Shown one piece after another: positions 8,201 through 16,841 of a stretch of DNA of 64,000 nucleotides. Position 1 is the stretch's first letter. The number at the start of each line of letters is the position of its first letter. A model generated the notes under the pieces. The model was not told where the DNA came from. It did no database searches and worked only from the letters and a program-made list of their open reading frames with translations. Source of the stretch: Collinsella aerofaciens (lineage in GTDB: Bacteria > Actinomycetota > Coriobacteriia > Coriobacteriales > Coriobacteriaceae); NCBI GenBank assembly GCA_008668235.1, contig RQCP01000003.1:1-64000 (forward strand), given 5' to 3'. The translations under genes and the position numbers were made by a program.

Positions 8201-9679
8201 TGCGGCCACGATGCGTATCTCACCGACGAGATCGCGCGCATGATGGGCGAGATGGGCTCCAAGGTTCCGATGATGATCAAGCTCGATGAGAGCGACGTCG
8301 CCGGTCCCATGGGCATTCGCGTGCGTTCGTTTATCGAGTCGGTCAACCGTCGTCGCGCGGAGGAGCGTGCCGAGGGCGCCCGGGTGCACGCGGTCCATCC
8401 GCTCGACGACCCGTATAAGGTCAAGTACACCAAGCGCGACCGGCACGACAAGATCGCGCTGGTCCCCAACACCTCCCATGCGTTCTGCAGGCTCATGACC
8501 GCGGCGATGCGCAATCAGGGCGTGCGCGCCGAGGCCCTTGATATCGGGCGCGAGGATGCCATCCGCCTGGGCAAACGCTATGTGCACAACGACATCTGCT
8601 TCCCCGCGCAAATCGTGATCGGCGAGGCGCTCGCGGCACTCGAGAGCGGTAAGTACGACCCGCACGACGTCGCCGTGGTGACTGGCAAGTATATCGGCGA
8701 CTGCCGCCTGACGCACTACATGCCCCTGCTGCGCCGCGCGCTCGACGACGCGGGATACGACTATGTCCCGGTGCTCACCAACGACGACGTCGATGCCCAC
8801 AATGCGCATCCGGGCTTCAAGCTCGGCCTTGGCCCGAGCATCCAGATCGCCTACGGTCTTCCCATGATCGATGCCCTCGAGGCCATGCTTAGGCGCATCC
8901 GTCCCTACGAGCTCGAGAAGGGCGCGGCGGACGCTGCGTTCGACCGCGCGCTCGATGAGGTTATCGAGGGCATGGAGCGCTCCGGGCTGAGAGGTCAGGC
9001 GACGGGCTTCAAACGCGCGCTTGCGATCATGGACGCCGTTCCGTACGACCGCTCGAACCCGCATCCGACCGTTCTCATCGTGGGCGAGTACCTGCTCAAT
9101 TTCCATCTCGGCGCCAACCACGAGATTGAGCGCTACCTCGAGGACAACGGGCTCGAGGTCATCGAGGCGCGCATGACCGACGTGATCCGCAAGACCTATT
9201 TCTACAAGCATGCGCAGTCGCGCGAGTTCCACGTCGACCTGTCGCTGCCCGAAAAGGCCTGGTACGCCACGGCGGACAACCTGTTCGAGCTCGCGCACGA
9301 CCGTTGCGACCGCCTGGGCGCGGCGAGCCCGCTCTACGAGCCGCCGACGCGCATGCCCGAGCTCGTGCGCGCGAGCGATAAGATCCTGCACCATACGTTC
9401 GATGCGGGCGAGGGCGTGCTGATTCCGGCGGAGATCCTCGAGCACGCCAAGCGCGGCTGCCGCAACTTCGTGATCCTGCAGCCGTTCGGGTGTCTGCCCA
9501 ACCATGTCGTGGGGCGCGGGCTCATCCATGCGCTCAAGGAGCAGTATCCCACGGCGCAGTTCCTGCCGCTCGACTACGATCCCGACGTGAGCTTCGCCAA
9601 CGTGGAGAACCGTCTTCAGATGCTCATCATGAACGCCAAGGCGCAGGGGTGCGGTGAGGCGCATGGCGAGACCGCGTAA
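5240..9679 (+). CDS. Acyl-CoA dehydratase activase, double-ASKHA with DUF2229 region
   Basis: This 1479-residue protein starts with two BcrAD/BadFG-type ASKHA ATPase modules. The first (about 1-270) shows VGLDVGSTTTK, cluster cysteines Cys130 (GSCAGGTG) and Cys171 (GRCGVYAK). The second (about 335-600) shows LGIDSGSTTTK, Cys464 (EACSAGCGSF) and Cys503 (SRCTVF). A four-Cys patch follows (627, 630, 634, 653), then a DUF2229 region (about 700-950) and a long C-terminal part with further HgdB-like motifs. Activases of this kind use ATP to drive one electron through a [4Fe-4S] cluster into 2-hydroxyacyl-CoA dehydratases or related enzymes. No separate dehydratase lies nearby, so the true partner is unknown. 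It overlaps the TetR gene. Confidence 0.9.
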   Translation: MALLVGLDVGSTTTKVYAMHEDMTEAWWGYRRHGACQTASVRAMLGELAERFPHESLRVAVTGSGARDIATALGASYVQEVVANALAISRFYPQTRCAIELGGQDAKMIFFRTNDKGDIEVADMRMNGSCAGGTGAFIDEMAKLMGVGTESGEFEQLASRGTTVHEVSGRCGVYAKTDIQPLLNEGIPTTDLALSALHAVARQTIGGLAQGIDIEPPVIFEGGTLAYNPTLVRVFREQLNLSDDQVIVPRDPQIMVARGAALSLTDMFASSQPIDLPDAFVRLDKLETVAPASGEGRLAQPFFATPAEQADFTARHGKETPAKGPDAYAPGETVRVALGIDSGSTTTKFALVDEAGELVDSFYASNNGRPLDVAQQGLVSLKNRWETAGVTLAIDAVGTTGYGEELFARAFHADYHTVETVAHARAACACVPDATFVLDIGGQDMKAIWLNHGVLTDIVVNEACSAGCGSFLEGFAKNLGIAVEDIATEAFSSKAPAVLGSRCTVFMNSSVVSEQRRGKGPGDIMAGLCRSIIENVFTKVIRVSNLNRLGDKVVVQGGTFRNDAVLRAFEQYLGKPVTRAPHPGLMGAIGIALLAREECRKGDAGTSFIGLDAVERFEHREFGGVTCRRCNNRCQRAVVAFGDGSLYVTGNRCPRGGAISWDELVREVPAAEELRPQGACEAQAPGTGRDRTAAAPNLFVDREKLLFESYPTVPVCGGRDVTIGIPRVLEFWDTMPFWSTFFSTLGFKVRVSGRSTKAMYERGLAHVTSDTVCFPAKLVHGHIRNLVDAGVDRIFMPIITTVPTENTASTSEWMCAVVKGYPYVMRNSDNPEERFGVPFDTPLFHWYDEGDRNRQLKAWCKETFDIDADLVAKATEQADRAQETFENQLQLRGRQVLENVREDGGYAVVIASRPYHNDPLVNHGLPKLFSERGIPVLTPDAVPGVCNVDLSNSRIDIANNYHARMLSCAVIVASTPELELVQMGSFGCGHDAYLTDEIARMMGEMGSKVPMMIKLDESDVAGPMGIRVRSFIESVNRRRAEERAEGARVHAVHPLDDPYKVKYTKRDRHDKIALVPNTSHAFCRLMTAAMRNQGVRAEALDIGREDAIRLGKRYVHNDICFPAQIVIGEALAALESGKYDPHDVAVVTGKYIGDCRLTHYMPLLRRALDDAGYDYVPVLTNDDVDAHNAHPGFKLGLGPSIQIAYGLPMIDALEAMLRRIRPYELEKGAADAAFDRALDEVIEGMERSGLRGQATGFKRALAIMDAVPYDRSNPHPTVLIVGEYLLNFHLGANHEIERYLEDNGLEVIEARMTDVIRKTYFYKHAQSREFHVDLSLPEKAWYATADNLFELAHDRCDRLGAASPLYEPPTRMPELVRASDKILHHTFDAGEGVLIPAEILEHAKRGCRNFVILQPFGCLPNHVVGRGLIHALKEQYPTAQFLPLDYDPDVSFANVENRLQMLIMNAKAQGCGEAHGETA

Positions 9680-10352
9680 GGACGCCGATGCGCCCGATGC
9701 ACGCACCCGTATCATCGAGGCGTTTTGGGAGCTCATCGAGAACAACAGCATCTTCGAGCTGTCGGTTGGCGAGGTGACCCGCGCCGCCCAGTGCAATCGC
9801 GGAACGTTTTACTACTATTTTCACGATTTCGATGAACTCGTCGCCATCGCCATAGCCCAGCTGCTGCAGGATAACGAGCTCATCACCGATGCCCTCTGGC
9901 ATTTTTCGAGCGAGGGCGACCTTTCGGCGTTCGACCGGCGCGACGTCCGCTGCCTGCTGCGGCGCATCGTCATCACCATGAGGGCGGGTGCCGCCGAGCA
10001 GGTCGTGCAGGGCATCCATACGATCATCATCGACCGCGTGAGAGAGATCGTCCACCCCGACGGAGAAGAGCTCAAGGCAGATTCGAGCTTTGCGGTGGGC
10101 TTTCTGGTCTCGGGCATCATGGGCTTTGTGATGGCGGTCGGCTTTGCCCGGGAGGGCGGCGAGGAGATAGACCTCGAGCAGCCGGGGGACAGCGCGTGCG
10201 CGTACCTGAGGGCGGTCGCCATGCAGACGGTGGAAACGGTCGCGCAAGTCGAGGGCGTCGATACATCCGAGCTGCTCGAACGCGTCTCCAAGGAGGCCGA
10301 TGCCTATCGCGCATCGCGTGCGACGAGTCCCGACGTGGTGAAAGACGCCTAG
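9663..10352 (+). CDS. TetR/AcrR family transcriptional regulator
   Basis: This 229-residue protein has an N-terminal TetR helix-turn-helix: RTRIIEAFWELIENN, then SVGEVTRAAQCNRGTFYYYF, the typical recognition-helix pattern. The ligand-binding C-terminal domain is unassigned. ATG 9663 (MARPRKDA) overlaps the activase gene by 17 bases, indicating translational coupling; GTG 9654 is an alternative start. The partner operator is probably the 21-base palindrome at 5170-5190 upstream of the activase, so the protein likely represses its own operon. The ligand, perhaps an acyl-CoA, is speculation from context. Confidence 0.9.
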   Translation: MARPRKDADAPDARTRIIEAFWELIENNSIFELSVGEVTRAAQCNRGTFYYYFHDFDELVAIAIAQLLQDNELITDALWHFSSEGDLSAFDRRDVRCLLRRIVITMRAGAAEQVVQGIHTIIIDRVREIVHPDGEELKADSSFAVGFLVSGIMGFVMAVGFAREGGEEIDLEQPGDSACAYLRAVAMQTVETVAQVEGVDTSELLERVSKEADAYRASRATSPDVVKDA

Positions 10353-10544
10353 GGTTTCTCTTGCGGGGCGCCTGTCGCGCATCGCGCGGTGAGTCCCGCG
10401 ATGCGGTCATAACCTGCATTCATGTGAGCCGGGTTTATAGATATTCCTCCAGCTGTTAACATAGACAACCTGTGGGTAAAGAGACAAAAGCGCCGCCGAC
10501 GGGCGGGCGTTTTGATTTCGATGAACTCATGTAAGGAAACGAGC

Positions 10545-13187
10545 ATGTTAGATAGATTTACCGATCGAGCGCGCAAGGTCATGTCGATGGCCAAACAGGA
10601 GGCGCTCGATCTGCACTCAAATAAGGTGGGCACCGAGCACTTGCTGCTCGCGCTTGCCAAGGAGGACGAGGGCATTGCCGCCGAGGCGCTGCGCTCGCTC
10701 GACATCTCCTACGATGACATCATGGATACTCTCAAAGAGGTCCAGACCACGGTTCCCGAGCCCAGCGAGGAGACCGAGGCGGCCAAGCTTGCCTTTACGC
10801 CGCTCGTCATTAGCGTGATGGAGCGCTCCTTCCGCGTGGCGCGTGAGAACAACCAGACCTATGTGTCGACCGAGCACTTGCTGATCGGCATCGTCGAAGA
10901 GGGTAACGGCATGGCCATGGACATCCTCATGCGCCTGGGTGTGTCGTCCGCCTCCATCAAAAAGGCTATCGAGAAACTTACCGCCAAGGACCAGGACAAG
11001 AAGCGTCCGCTCGCCGGCGCCGGTGCCGGGCGTCCCGGTGCGGGCCTGCCGTTCTTTAGCGGCTCGGACGCGTCGCAGCAAAAGGGGAGCGGCACCGATA
11101 CGCTTAAGCAGTTCGCCACCAACCTTACGCAGAAGGCGCGCGACGGCGAGCTCGACCCTGTAATTGGTCGCGAAAAGGAAGTCCAGCGTATGATGGAGAT
11201 CCTTTCGCGTCGCACCAAGAACAATCCGCTTATCTTGGGCGACCCCGGCGTGGGCAAGACGGCCATCGTCGAGGGTCTGGCTCAGCAGATTGCAGCTGGC
11301 AACGTGCCCGAGAACCTTATGAACCAGAACATCTGGACGCTCGACCTGCCGGGCCTCGTTGCGGGCGCCAAGTATCGCGGTGAGTTTGAGGAGCGCCTCA
11401 AGAACGTGATCCAGGAGGCCACCGAAGCTGACGACGTCATCCTGTTTATTGACGAGATGCACACCATCATCGGTGCCGGCTCTGCCGAGGGCTCCATCGA
11501 CGCGAGCTCCATGCTCAAGCCCGTGCTCGCGCGCGGTGCCTTCCAGATTATCGGCGCCACCACGGCCGAGGAATTCCGCAAGTACCTCACCAAGGACCCG
11601 GCCTTCGAGCGTCGCTTCCAGACCATCGATGTCGAGGAGCCGAGCGTCGAGGACACGGTCAAGATCCTGACCGCGCTCAAGCCGCGCTACGAGGAGCACC
11701 ACCATGTGCGCTATACGCAGGGTGCTATCGAGGCCGCCGCGAACCTCTCCGACCGCTACATCCAGGATCGCTTCCTGCCCGATAAGGCCATCGACCTCAT
11801 TGACGAGGCCGGCGCCCGCGCCCGCATCGCCGCCAACCGCGCGCCCGAGCCGGTGCGCGAGGCCGAGCATCGCCTGGAGGAGCTTAAGGCCGCCGCGCAG
11901 GAGGCCACCGAGAGCGACGACATGAACAAGGCCGCCGAGATCACCGAGCAGCAAAAGGCTGCCGAGATTGAGCTCGCCGAGGCCAAGGCTGCCTGGACGG
12001 CCGAGCTCGACGCCAGCCCGCTCACCATCGATGTCTCCCAGATTGCCGACATCGTGTCCGTGACCTCGGGCGTGCCGGTTTCCTCGCTCACCGAGAGCGA
12101 GAGCCGGCGCCTGCTGCAGACCGAAAGCGTGCTCAAGACGCGCATCATCGGCCAGGATGAGGCAGTCGAGGCCGTCGCCAAGGCCGTGCGCCGCAGCCGC
12201 TCGCCGCTCAAGGACCCGCGTCGTCCCGGTGGCAGCTTTATCTTCCTTGGTCCCACCGGCACAGGCAAGACCGAGCTCGCCAAGACGCTCGCCGAGTATC
12301 TCTTTGGCAGCAAGGACGCGCTCATCAGCTTCGATATGTCGGAGTTTGGCAGTGAGTTCGAGGTCTCCAAGCTCATCGGTAGCCCCCCGGGCTATGTGGG
12401 CCACGACGAGGGCGGCCAGCTCACCAAGGCTGTTCGCCGTCACCCGTACTCGGTCGTGCTGTTCGACGAGATCGAGAAGGCGCACCCCGACATCTTCAAT
12501 ATCCTGCTGCAGGTGTTGGAGGAGGGCCGTCTGACCGATAGCCAGGGCAAGACGGTCGACTTCCGCAATACGGTGATCATCATGACGTCCAACGTGGGCG
12601 CCCGCGAGATTGCGCAGGATGCGAGCGTTGGCTTTGGCACCACCGGCGAGCAGGGTCTCACGTCGAGTGAGATCCGTGGTCGCGCGATGGGCGAGCTCAA
12701 GCGCCTGTTCCGCCCCGAGCTGCTCAACCGTATCGACGACATCGTGGTGTTCCAGAAGCTCTCGGGCGAGAATCTCACCAAGATCGCTCACCTGCTGGTG
12801 GACGACCTGCGTCAGCGTTTGATTGCCAACGGCATGAACATTAAGCTCACCGATGCGGCCTATGACAAGATCGTGGCCGAGGGCACCGACCTCACCAACG
12901 GTGCGCGTCCGCTGCGCCGTGCCATCCAAAAGCTCATCGAGGACCCGCTGTCCGAGGAGCTTCTGGCCGGCGAGTGGGGCGAGGGCGATACCGTCCTGTG
13001 CGACGTGGCCGATGACAAGTTTGTCTTTAGCCACGGCACGGGCGAGATCCCGGCACCGCGTCCGGCGGGCACGCTCGGTGGCGATACCGCCCCGGCGGCA
13101 CCGCACACCGGCAACGCCGCGCCCGTGAGCGGCGGCGTGACCTCGGGCCCCGGCGGCATGATGCAAGCCGGTTCCGGCGCGCTGTAG
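10545..13187 (+). CDS. clpC: ATP-dependent Clp protease ATP-binding subunit ClpC
   Basis: This 880-residue AAA+ unfoldase feeds substrates to ClpP. It has a double Clp_N repeat (about 1-145), AAA module 1 with Walker A GDPGVGKT near 232, a short middle domain (about 410-480) typical of ClpC rather than ClpB, and AAA module 2 with Walker A GPTGTGKT near 569. The tripeptide VGF (about 695-697) fits the ClpP-docking loop. The C-terminus ends in a Gly/Pro/Ala-rich tail of about 50 residues that is probably disordered. ATG 10545 follows taagga with 7 bases of spacing; an in-frame start at 10512 lacks a site. A terminator follows. Confidence 0.94.
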   Translation: MLDRFTDRARKVMSMAKQEALDLHSNKVGTEHLLLALAKEDEGIAAEALRSLDISYDDIMDTLKEVQTTVPEPSEETEAAKLAFTPLVISVMERSFRVARENNQTYVSTEHLLIGIVEEGNGMAMDILMRLGVSSASIKKAIEKLTAKDQDKKRPLAGAGAGRPGAGLPFFSGSDASQQKGSGTDTLKQFATNLTQKARDGELDPVIGREKEVQRMMEILSRRTKNNPLILGDPGVGKTAIVEGLAQQIAAGNVPENLMNQNIWTLDLPGLVAGAKYRGEFEERLKNVIQEATEADDVILFIDEMHTIIGAGSAEGSIDASSMLKPVLARGAFQIIGATTAEEFRKYLTKDPAFERRFQTIDVEEPSVEDTVKILTALKPRYEEHHHVRYTQGAIEAAANLSDRYIQDRFLPDKAIDLIDEAGARARIAANRAPEPVREAEHRLEELKAAAQEATESDDMNKAAEITEQQKAAEIELAEAKAAWTAELDASPLTIDVSQIADIVSVTSGVPVSSLTESESRRLLQTESVLKTRIIGQDEAVEAVAKAVRRSRSPLKDPRRPGGSFIFLGPTGTGKTELAKTLAEYLFGSKDALISFDMSEFGSEFEVSKLIGSPPGYVGHDEGGQLTKAVRRHPYSVVLFDEIEKAHPDIFNILLQVLEEGRLTDSQGKTVDFRNTVIIMTSNVGAREIAQDASVGFGTTGEQGLTSSEIRGRAMGELKRLFRPELLNRIDDIVVFQKLSGENLTKIAHLLVDDLRQRLIANGMNIKLTDAAYDKIVAEGTDLTNGARPLRRAIQKLIEDPLSEELLAGEWGEGDTVLCDVADDKFVFSHGTGEIPAPRPAGTLGGDTAPAAPHTGNAAPVSGGVTSGPGGMMQAGSGAL

Positions 13188-13212
13188 GGCGTGGCGACAA
13201 TTTGATACGCGC

Positions 13213-13246
13213 AATCGAGGCGCTCTGGCAAGGGCGCCTCGATTTG
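13213..13246 (+). terminator. clpC terminator
   Basis: aatcgaggcgc (13213-13223) and gcgcctcgatt (13234-13244) form a perfect 11-bp stem with a short T tail. Confidence 0.75.
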
Positions 13247-13400
13247 TAGAACTGCGAAGTTGTGACCGTTACGCTATGCGGTCCACCGTTAGCCGATGAT
13301 GCGAGGGCGCTCGGCGTTTTCGACTGGTTTATGCACGCAAAGTCTGGGAATATACAAGTCGCATGTCTTACTGTCTAACCAGTTGCGCCAAGGAGGCACC

Positions 13401-14858
13401 ATGGACTACAAGATTACCGGCTACGAGCCCGCCCAGCTGTTCCATTTCTTTGAGGAGGTCAGCGCGATCCCCCGTGGGTCTGGCAACGAGAAGGGCATCA
13501 GCGATTTCCTGGTTGCGTTTGCCAAGGAGCGCGGCCTCGATGTGTACCAGGACGAGGTCTACAACGTTATCATTCGCAAGCCCGCATCTGCCGGTGCCGA
13601 GAATGCCCCGACCGTGATGCTGCAGGGCCATATCGATATGGTGTGCGACAAGCTGGGTTCCGTCGAGCACGACTTTACGACCGATGGTATCGATCTGGTC
13701 GTCAAGGACGGCGTCCTCACCGCTAACGGCACCACTCTGGGCGCCGACAACGGTATCGCCGTCGCGCTTATGCTCACCGTGCTCAACGACGATTCGATTG
13801 CCCATCCGGCCCTCGAGTGCGTATTCACCACCGACGAGGAGACTGGCCTGGTCGGCGCCGAGACGCTCGACAAGTCCCAGATTAGCGCCCGCACCATGAT
13901 TAACCTCGACTCCGAGGAAGAGGGCGTTGCCACCGTTAGCTGCGCCGGCGGCGTTGTCGTTACCTACACCTGCCCGATCGCGCGCGAGCACAAGACCGGT
14001 AGCACCCTCACGCTCGACATCTCCGGCCTGCTGGGCGGCCACTCCGGCAGCGATATCCACCTGGAGCGCGGCAACGGCAACCTCATCATGGCCCGCATCA
14101 TCGACCGCCTGATGGTTGCCGGCGAGCCCGCCATCGTTAGCTTTAACGGCGGCACCAAGGACAACGCCATCAACCGTGAGTGCAAGGCTGTTCTGGTCTA
14201 CGCCGACCACGCTGCCGCCGAGGCCGCGTCCCAGATCGCAAAGGGCATCATCGCCGACGTCACCGCCGAGCTCGAGGTCTTCGACCCCGGCTTTACCTGC
14301 ACGGTTGAGATTGCCGACAACACTGAGGTCGAGGCCATGGACGAAAAGTCCGCACTTGCCCTCATCCGCGCTCTGCGTCTTGCCCCCAACGGTGTGATCC
14401 GCCGCAATGTCGCCACCGACGGCTCCGTCGAGGTTTCCTCCAACATCGGCGTGGTTGCCACCTCTGACGACCAAGTCAAGATCATGCTGTCCCCGCGCTC
14501 CTCGATCACCTCGCTGCAGAACGAGTTCAAGGACCGCCTGCAGACGCTGGCCGATGTCCTGGGCTTCGACGCCAAGTTTGAGTTCGAGTATCCCGGCTGG
14601 AGCTATGCCGAGCATTCGCCGGTCCGCGACATCTTTGTCGAGAGCTATCGCGAGCTCTTTGGCTCCGAGCTGCGCATCGAGTCCATTCACGCCGGCCTTG
14701 AGTGCGGCCTGTTTGCCGAGGCCCTGCACGGCCTGGACGCCATCGCCGTGGGCCCGACGCTCTCTGATGTCCACACCCCGGACGAGAGCATGGAGCTCGC
14801 TTCTGCCGAGCGCTTCTACGAGCTGCTCATCGACGTCCTCAAGCGCCTTGCCGCGTAA
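13401..14858 (+). CDS. pepD: Aminoacyl-histidine dipeptidase (PepD-type, M20 family)
   Basis: This 485-residue cytosolic metallopeptidase hydrolyses dipeptides. The M20 metal-site motifs are visible: GHIDMVCD (His77 and Asp79), GADNG (Asp116), the catalytic TDEETG (Glu146, Glu147), LDSEEEG, and HAGLECG plus SDVHTPDE near the C-terminus. GGHSGSDIH marks the dimerisation/lid domain. The length matches the PepD family. ATG 13401 sits 6 bases after aaggagg. Specificity beyond a general Xaa-His or nonspecific dipeptidase cannot be read from the sequence. Confidence 0.93.
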   Translation: MDYKITGYEPAQLFHFFEEVSAIPRGSGNEKGISDFLVAFAKERGLDVYQDEVYNVIIRKPASAGAENAPTVMLQGHIDMVCDKLGSVEHDFTTDGIDLVVKDGVLTANGTTLGADNGIAVALMLTVLNDDSIAHPALECVFTTDEETGLVGAETLDKSQISARTMINLDSEEEGVATVSCAGGVVVTYTCPIAREHKTGSTLTLDISGLLGGHSGSDIHLERGNGNLIMARIIDRLMVAGEPAIVSFNGGTKDNAINRECKAVLVYADHAAAEAASQIAKGIIADVTAELEVFDPGFTCTVEIADNTEVEAMDEKSALALIRALRLAPNGVIRRNVATDGSVEVSSNIGVVATSDDQVKIMLSPRSSITSLQNEFKDRLQTLADVLGFDAKFEFEYPGWSYAEHSPVRDIFVESYRELFGSELRIESIHAGLECGLFAEALHGLDAIAVGPTLSDVHTPDESMELASAERFYELLIDVLKRLAA

Positions 14859-14916
14859 AGGTTGCGCTAGCAGCAGTCCGAGCCACGTGCTAGCGGATTG
14901 CAAATGACATTACGTG

Positions 14917-14961
14917 AGGGGGCACCCGAGCTTTTGCGACGGGTGCCCCCTCTCTTCTTTT
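14917..14961 (+). terminator. pepD terminator
   Basis: agggggcaccc (14917-14927) pairs with gggtgccccct (14941-14951), followed by a pyrimidine tract tctcttctttt. Confidence 0.8.
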
Positions 14962-14984
14962 GGGAAATGGGAGATTATGGACAC

Positions 14985-16289
14985 CTAGCCCATATCCGCC
15001 TTGATGAGGTCGAGGGTGCGCTGGCAGTTTTCACAGACGGGGCCGAGCATATGCTCGCGCAGGTCCGCCATGCCGGGCAGGTCGGCGTATTCGTCCATGA
15101 CCTCTTCCATGCAAACGGGTACCTCGTAGGCGAGGTCCATCATGGTCGCAAAGCAAAACTTCTCGGATAGCCCGGCATCGGTGAGCGCCGTCTCCAGCAC
15201 GGGGTCGCCCATACCGTGGTATCGGCGGATAGCGCCTGGACCGATGCGCCCCACACGATTTTCGCCGCCAACGCTCATGGCAAGGCGCGCTTTTCGCCGC
15301 ATACGTTCGTATGCTAAGCCCGATGCGACATCGTACATGGGTGCGAGTGCCGCGTTTGTGCCTTTGCCAAGGATGAGCGAGTAGTTTTTAGCGTGTGCGT
15401 CAGGCGCTCCGATAATGGCGTTATAGAACAACATATAGGTAAAAAGCACAAGATTCATGTGGTGGGGGACTGTGTTAATCAGTCGTTCTTGGATGTCTCG
15501 TGTAGTTGGTCCTCCGTCGGCGGTGTATTTCTGGCTTGGCAATACACCGAGCGCCTGGCAAAAGTCCTCCTGATGCAGCCTTTCGATATTTCCGCTGCTA
15601 TTGACCACTCTGTCGTACCGTTCAACGACGAGCGCGGCTTCGTCTTCAAATGTGTAATAGGAGACGTTGGCAGTTGGAATGCCAACACGCCGAGCCGTTT
15701 TCATGCAGACGAATTCGTTTAAGGCCTGATGTTTGAACCCAACGACACCATTTTTGAAGATATGGGTAGTGGGGGATGACCCTAGACATTCGCACCATTG
15801 GCCATCATGCCAAGCTAGTGCAAATTTGCCTTGATTGCCGCCCAGGGACCAGCTTTCGTTGGAGCCCATCCATGTCTCTCTTTCGTCATCGCGAATTGCT
15901 TTGAGCTTGTGAGCGATTTGAGAATTGGTAAGCGGGCGGTATGCCGAGACCCTGCCGCGGGCGGCGTCTAATTGATCGGCTCGACAAAACTGAACGGCCC
16001 CCGCGCAGTCAAGACCGATATGGCACAAGAGGGCGACGGGGTTGTTGGATGCAACATCATGCTCGGTGGCAATAGCGCGACGCTGCTCTTGACTGTCGGG
16101 CAAAAGGCCAAATAGGAACGGGCGGACGATGTTATGGCCATACGTGCGATTGGAAAGCGGCATTGTTAGCGATAACGGTGCTCCGCGATAGGTTGGGGCG
16201 TATGCAAAGCTGCAGAGTCCATGCTCGTCTTGCCGGAGAGTGCCGGCGATTTCGCCACAAATGAGGGTCGTGAGCTCCATCTCTGCCAT
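14985..16289 (-). CDS. hipA: HipA-family serine/threonine kinase toxin
   Basis: This 434-residue protein is the kinase half of a type II toxin-antitoxin pair. HipA kinases phosphorylate translation factors such as glutamyl-tRNA synthetase and cause growth arrest. The visible features are the loop SLGGNQGKFAL (about 148-158), which matches the autophosphorylated HipA loop, a candidate ATP-binding Lys in HIFK (179), the catalytic GAPDAHAKNYS (Asp297, Asn302) and the metal-binding APMYDVAS (Asp320). Its ATG immediately follows the antitoxin stop codon with no gap, so the two are co-translated. The real target is not known. Confidence 0.93.
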   Translation of the reverse strand: MAEMELTTLICGEIAGTLRQDEHGLCSFAYAPTYRGAPLSLTMPLSNRTYGHNIVRPFLFGLLPDSQEQRRAIATEHDVASNNPVALLCHIGLDCAGAVQFCRADQLDAARGRVSAYRPLTNSQIAHKLKAIRDDERETWMGSNESWSLGGNQGKFALAWHDGQWCECLGSSPTTHIFKNGVVGFKHQALNEFVCMKTARRVGIPTANVSYYTFEDEAALVVERYDRVVNSSGNIERLHQEDFCQALGVLPSQKYTADGGPTTRDIQERLINTVPHHMNLVLFTYMLFYNAIIGAPDAHAKNYSLILGKGTNAALAPMYDVASGLAYERMRRKARLAMSVGGENRVGRIGPGAIRRYHGMGDPVLETALTDAGLSEKFCFATMMDLAYEVPVCMEEVMDEYADLPGMADLREHMLGPVCENCQRTLDLIKADMG

Positions 16290-16721
16290 TTATTTCACAA
16301 CCTTGCAGCCAAAGGAGAGGTTTGAAGTGCCGGAAAGGCCTTGCTCGGCTGCGATTTGGGCCAGCAAGGCACCATAGGAAGATGGCGTTCCTTGTCGAGT
16401 GGGTCGTCTGCCTACGCTTGGCTTTGGCAGGGTATTCGAGTTCGCGATAGGGAGGTTCACTATCGTCGCCGGATGTTCGGAGGGCGATGCGATGGAGTCG
16501 TTATCGCTTTGCGCGAAGAGACCTATGCCGAGTGCGTTAAAGACGGTCAGCAACTTGTCGAGTCGAATGCCCGTGGCGTCTCCCAGCTCGAGCGATGCGA
16601 GCAGGCGCTCCGAAACACCGGCTTTTTTAGCGAGGGCCGCACGGGTGATTCCCTGCGCCTCGCGTGCCTGGCGCACGTAGATGCCAGCTTGGCGCGGTGT
16701 GGTGATGGGAAGGGTATCCAC
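16290..16721 (-). CDS. hipB: HipB-like XRE-family antitoxin
   Basis: This 143-residue protein has an N-terminal XRE helix-turn-helix (about residues 10-70: YVRQAREAQGITRAALAKKA, then SERLLASLELG). A Ser/Pro/Thr-rich C-terminal part may contact the kinase. It neutralises HipA and represses the operon. The GTG start at 16721 is preceded by taggag with 6 bases of spacing. The operator half-sites lie between 16737 and 16804, overlapping the region where the promoter must be. Confidence 0.9.
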   Translation of the reverse strand: MDTLPITTPRQAGIYVRQAREAQGITRAALAKKAGVSERLLASLELGDATGIRLDKLLTVFNALGIGLFAQSDNDSIASPSEHPATIVNLPIANSNTLPKPSVGRRPTRQGTPSSYGALLAQIAAEQGLSGTSNLSFGCKVVK

Positions 16722-16736
16722 GGCGATCTCCTAACG

Positions 16737-16804
16737 TGCAGACTTTTGCATCCTAGTATGACATGCAAAAGTCTGCATGAAAAGGCTTCATGCAAAACTC
16801 TGCA
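16737..16804. promoter_or_regulatory. hipBA operator array of three half-sites
   Basis: A perfect 15-bp inverted repeat, tgcagacttttgcat (16737-16751) with atgcaaaagtctgca (16763-16777), is followed by a third half-site atgcaaaactctgca (16790-16804) with one mismatch. A candidate minus-strand -10, CATACT (16755-16760), lies between the two perfect arms. The array starts 16 bases upstream of the hipB start, as expected for an autoregulatory HipB operator. Confidence 0.8.
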
Positions 16805-16841
16805 TGAGGCCTTGCCCGGACGTTTAGTTTTGAAGGGTGTT

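Noticed and set aside
7217..9796. 859-residue open frame opposite the activase gene
   Set aside because: Antisense shadow caused by codon bias; the plus-strand protein has clear motifs.
10617..13214. 865-residue open frame opposite clpC
   Set aside because: Same antisense effect; ClpC motifs settle the coding strand.
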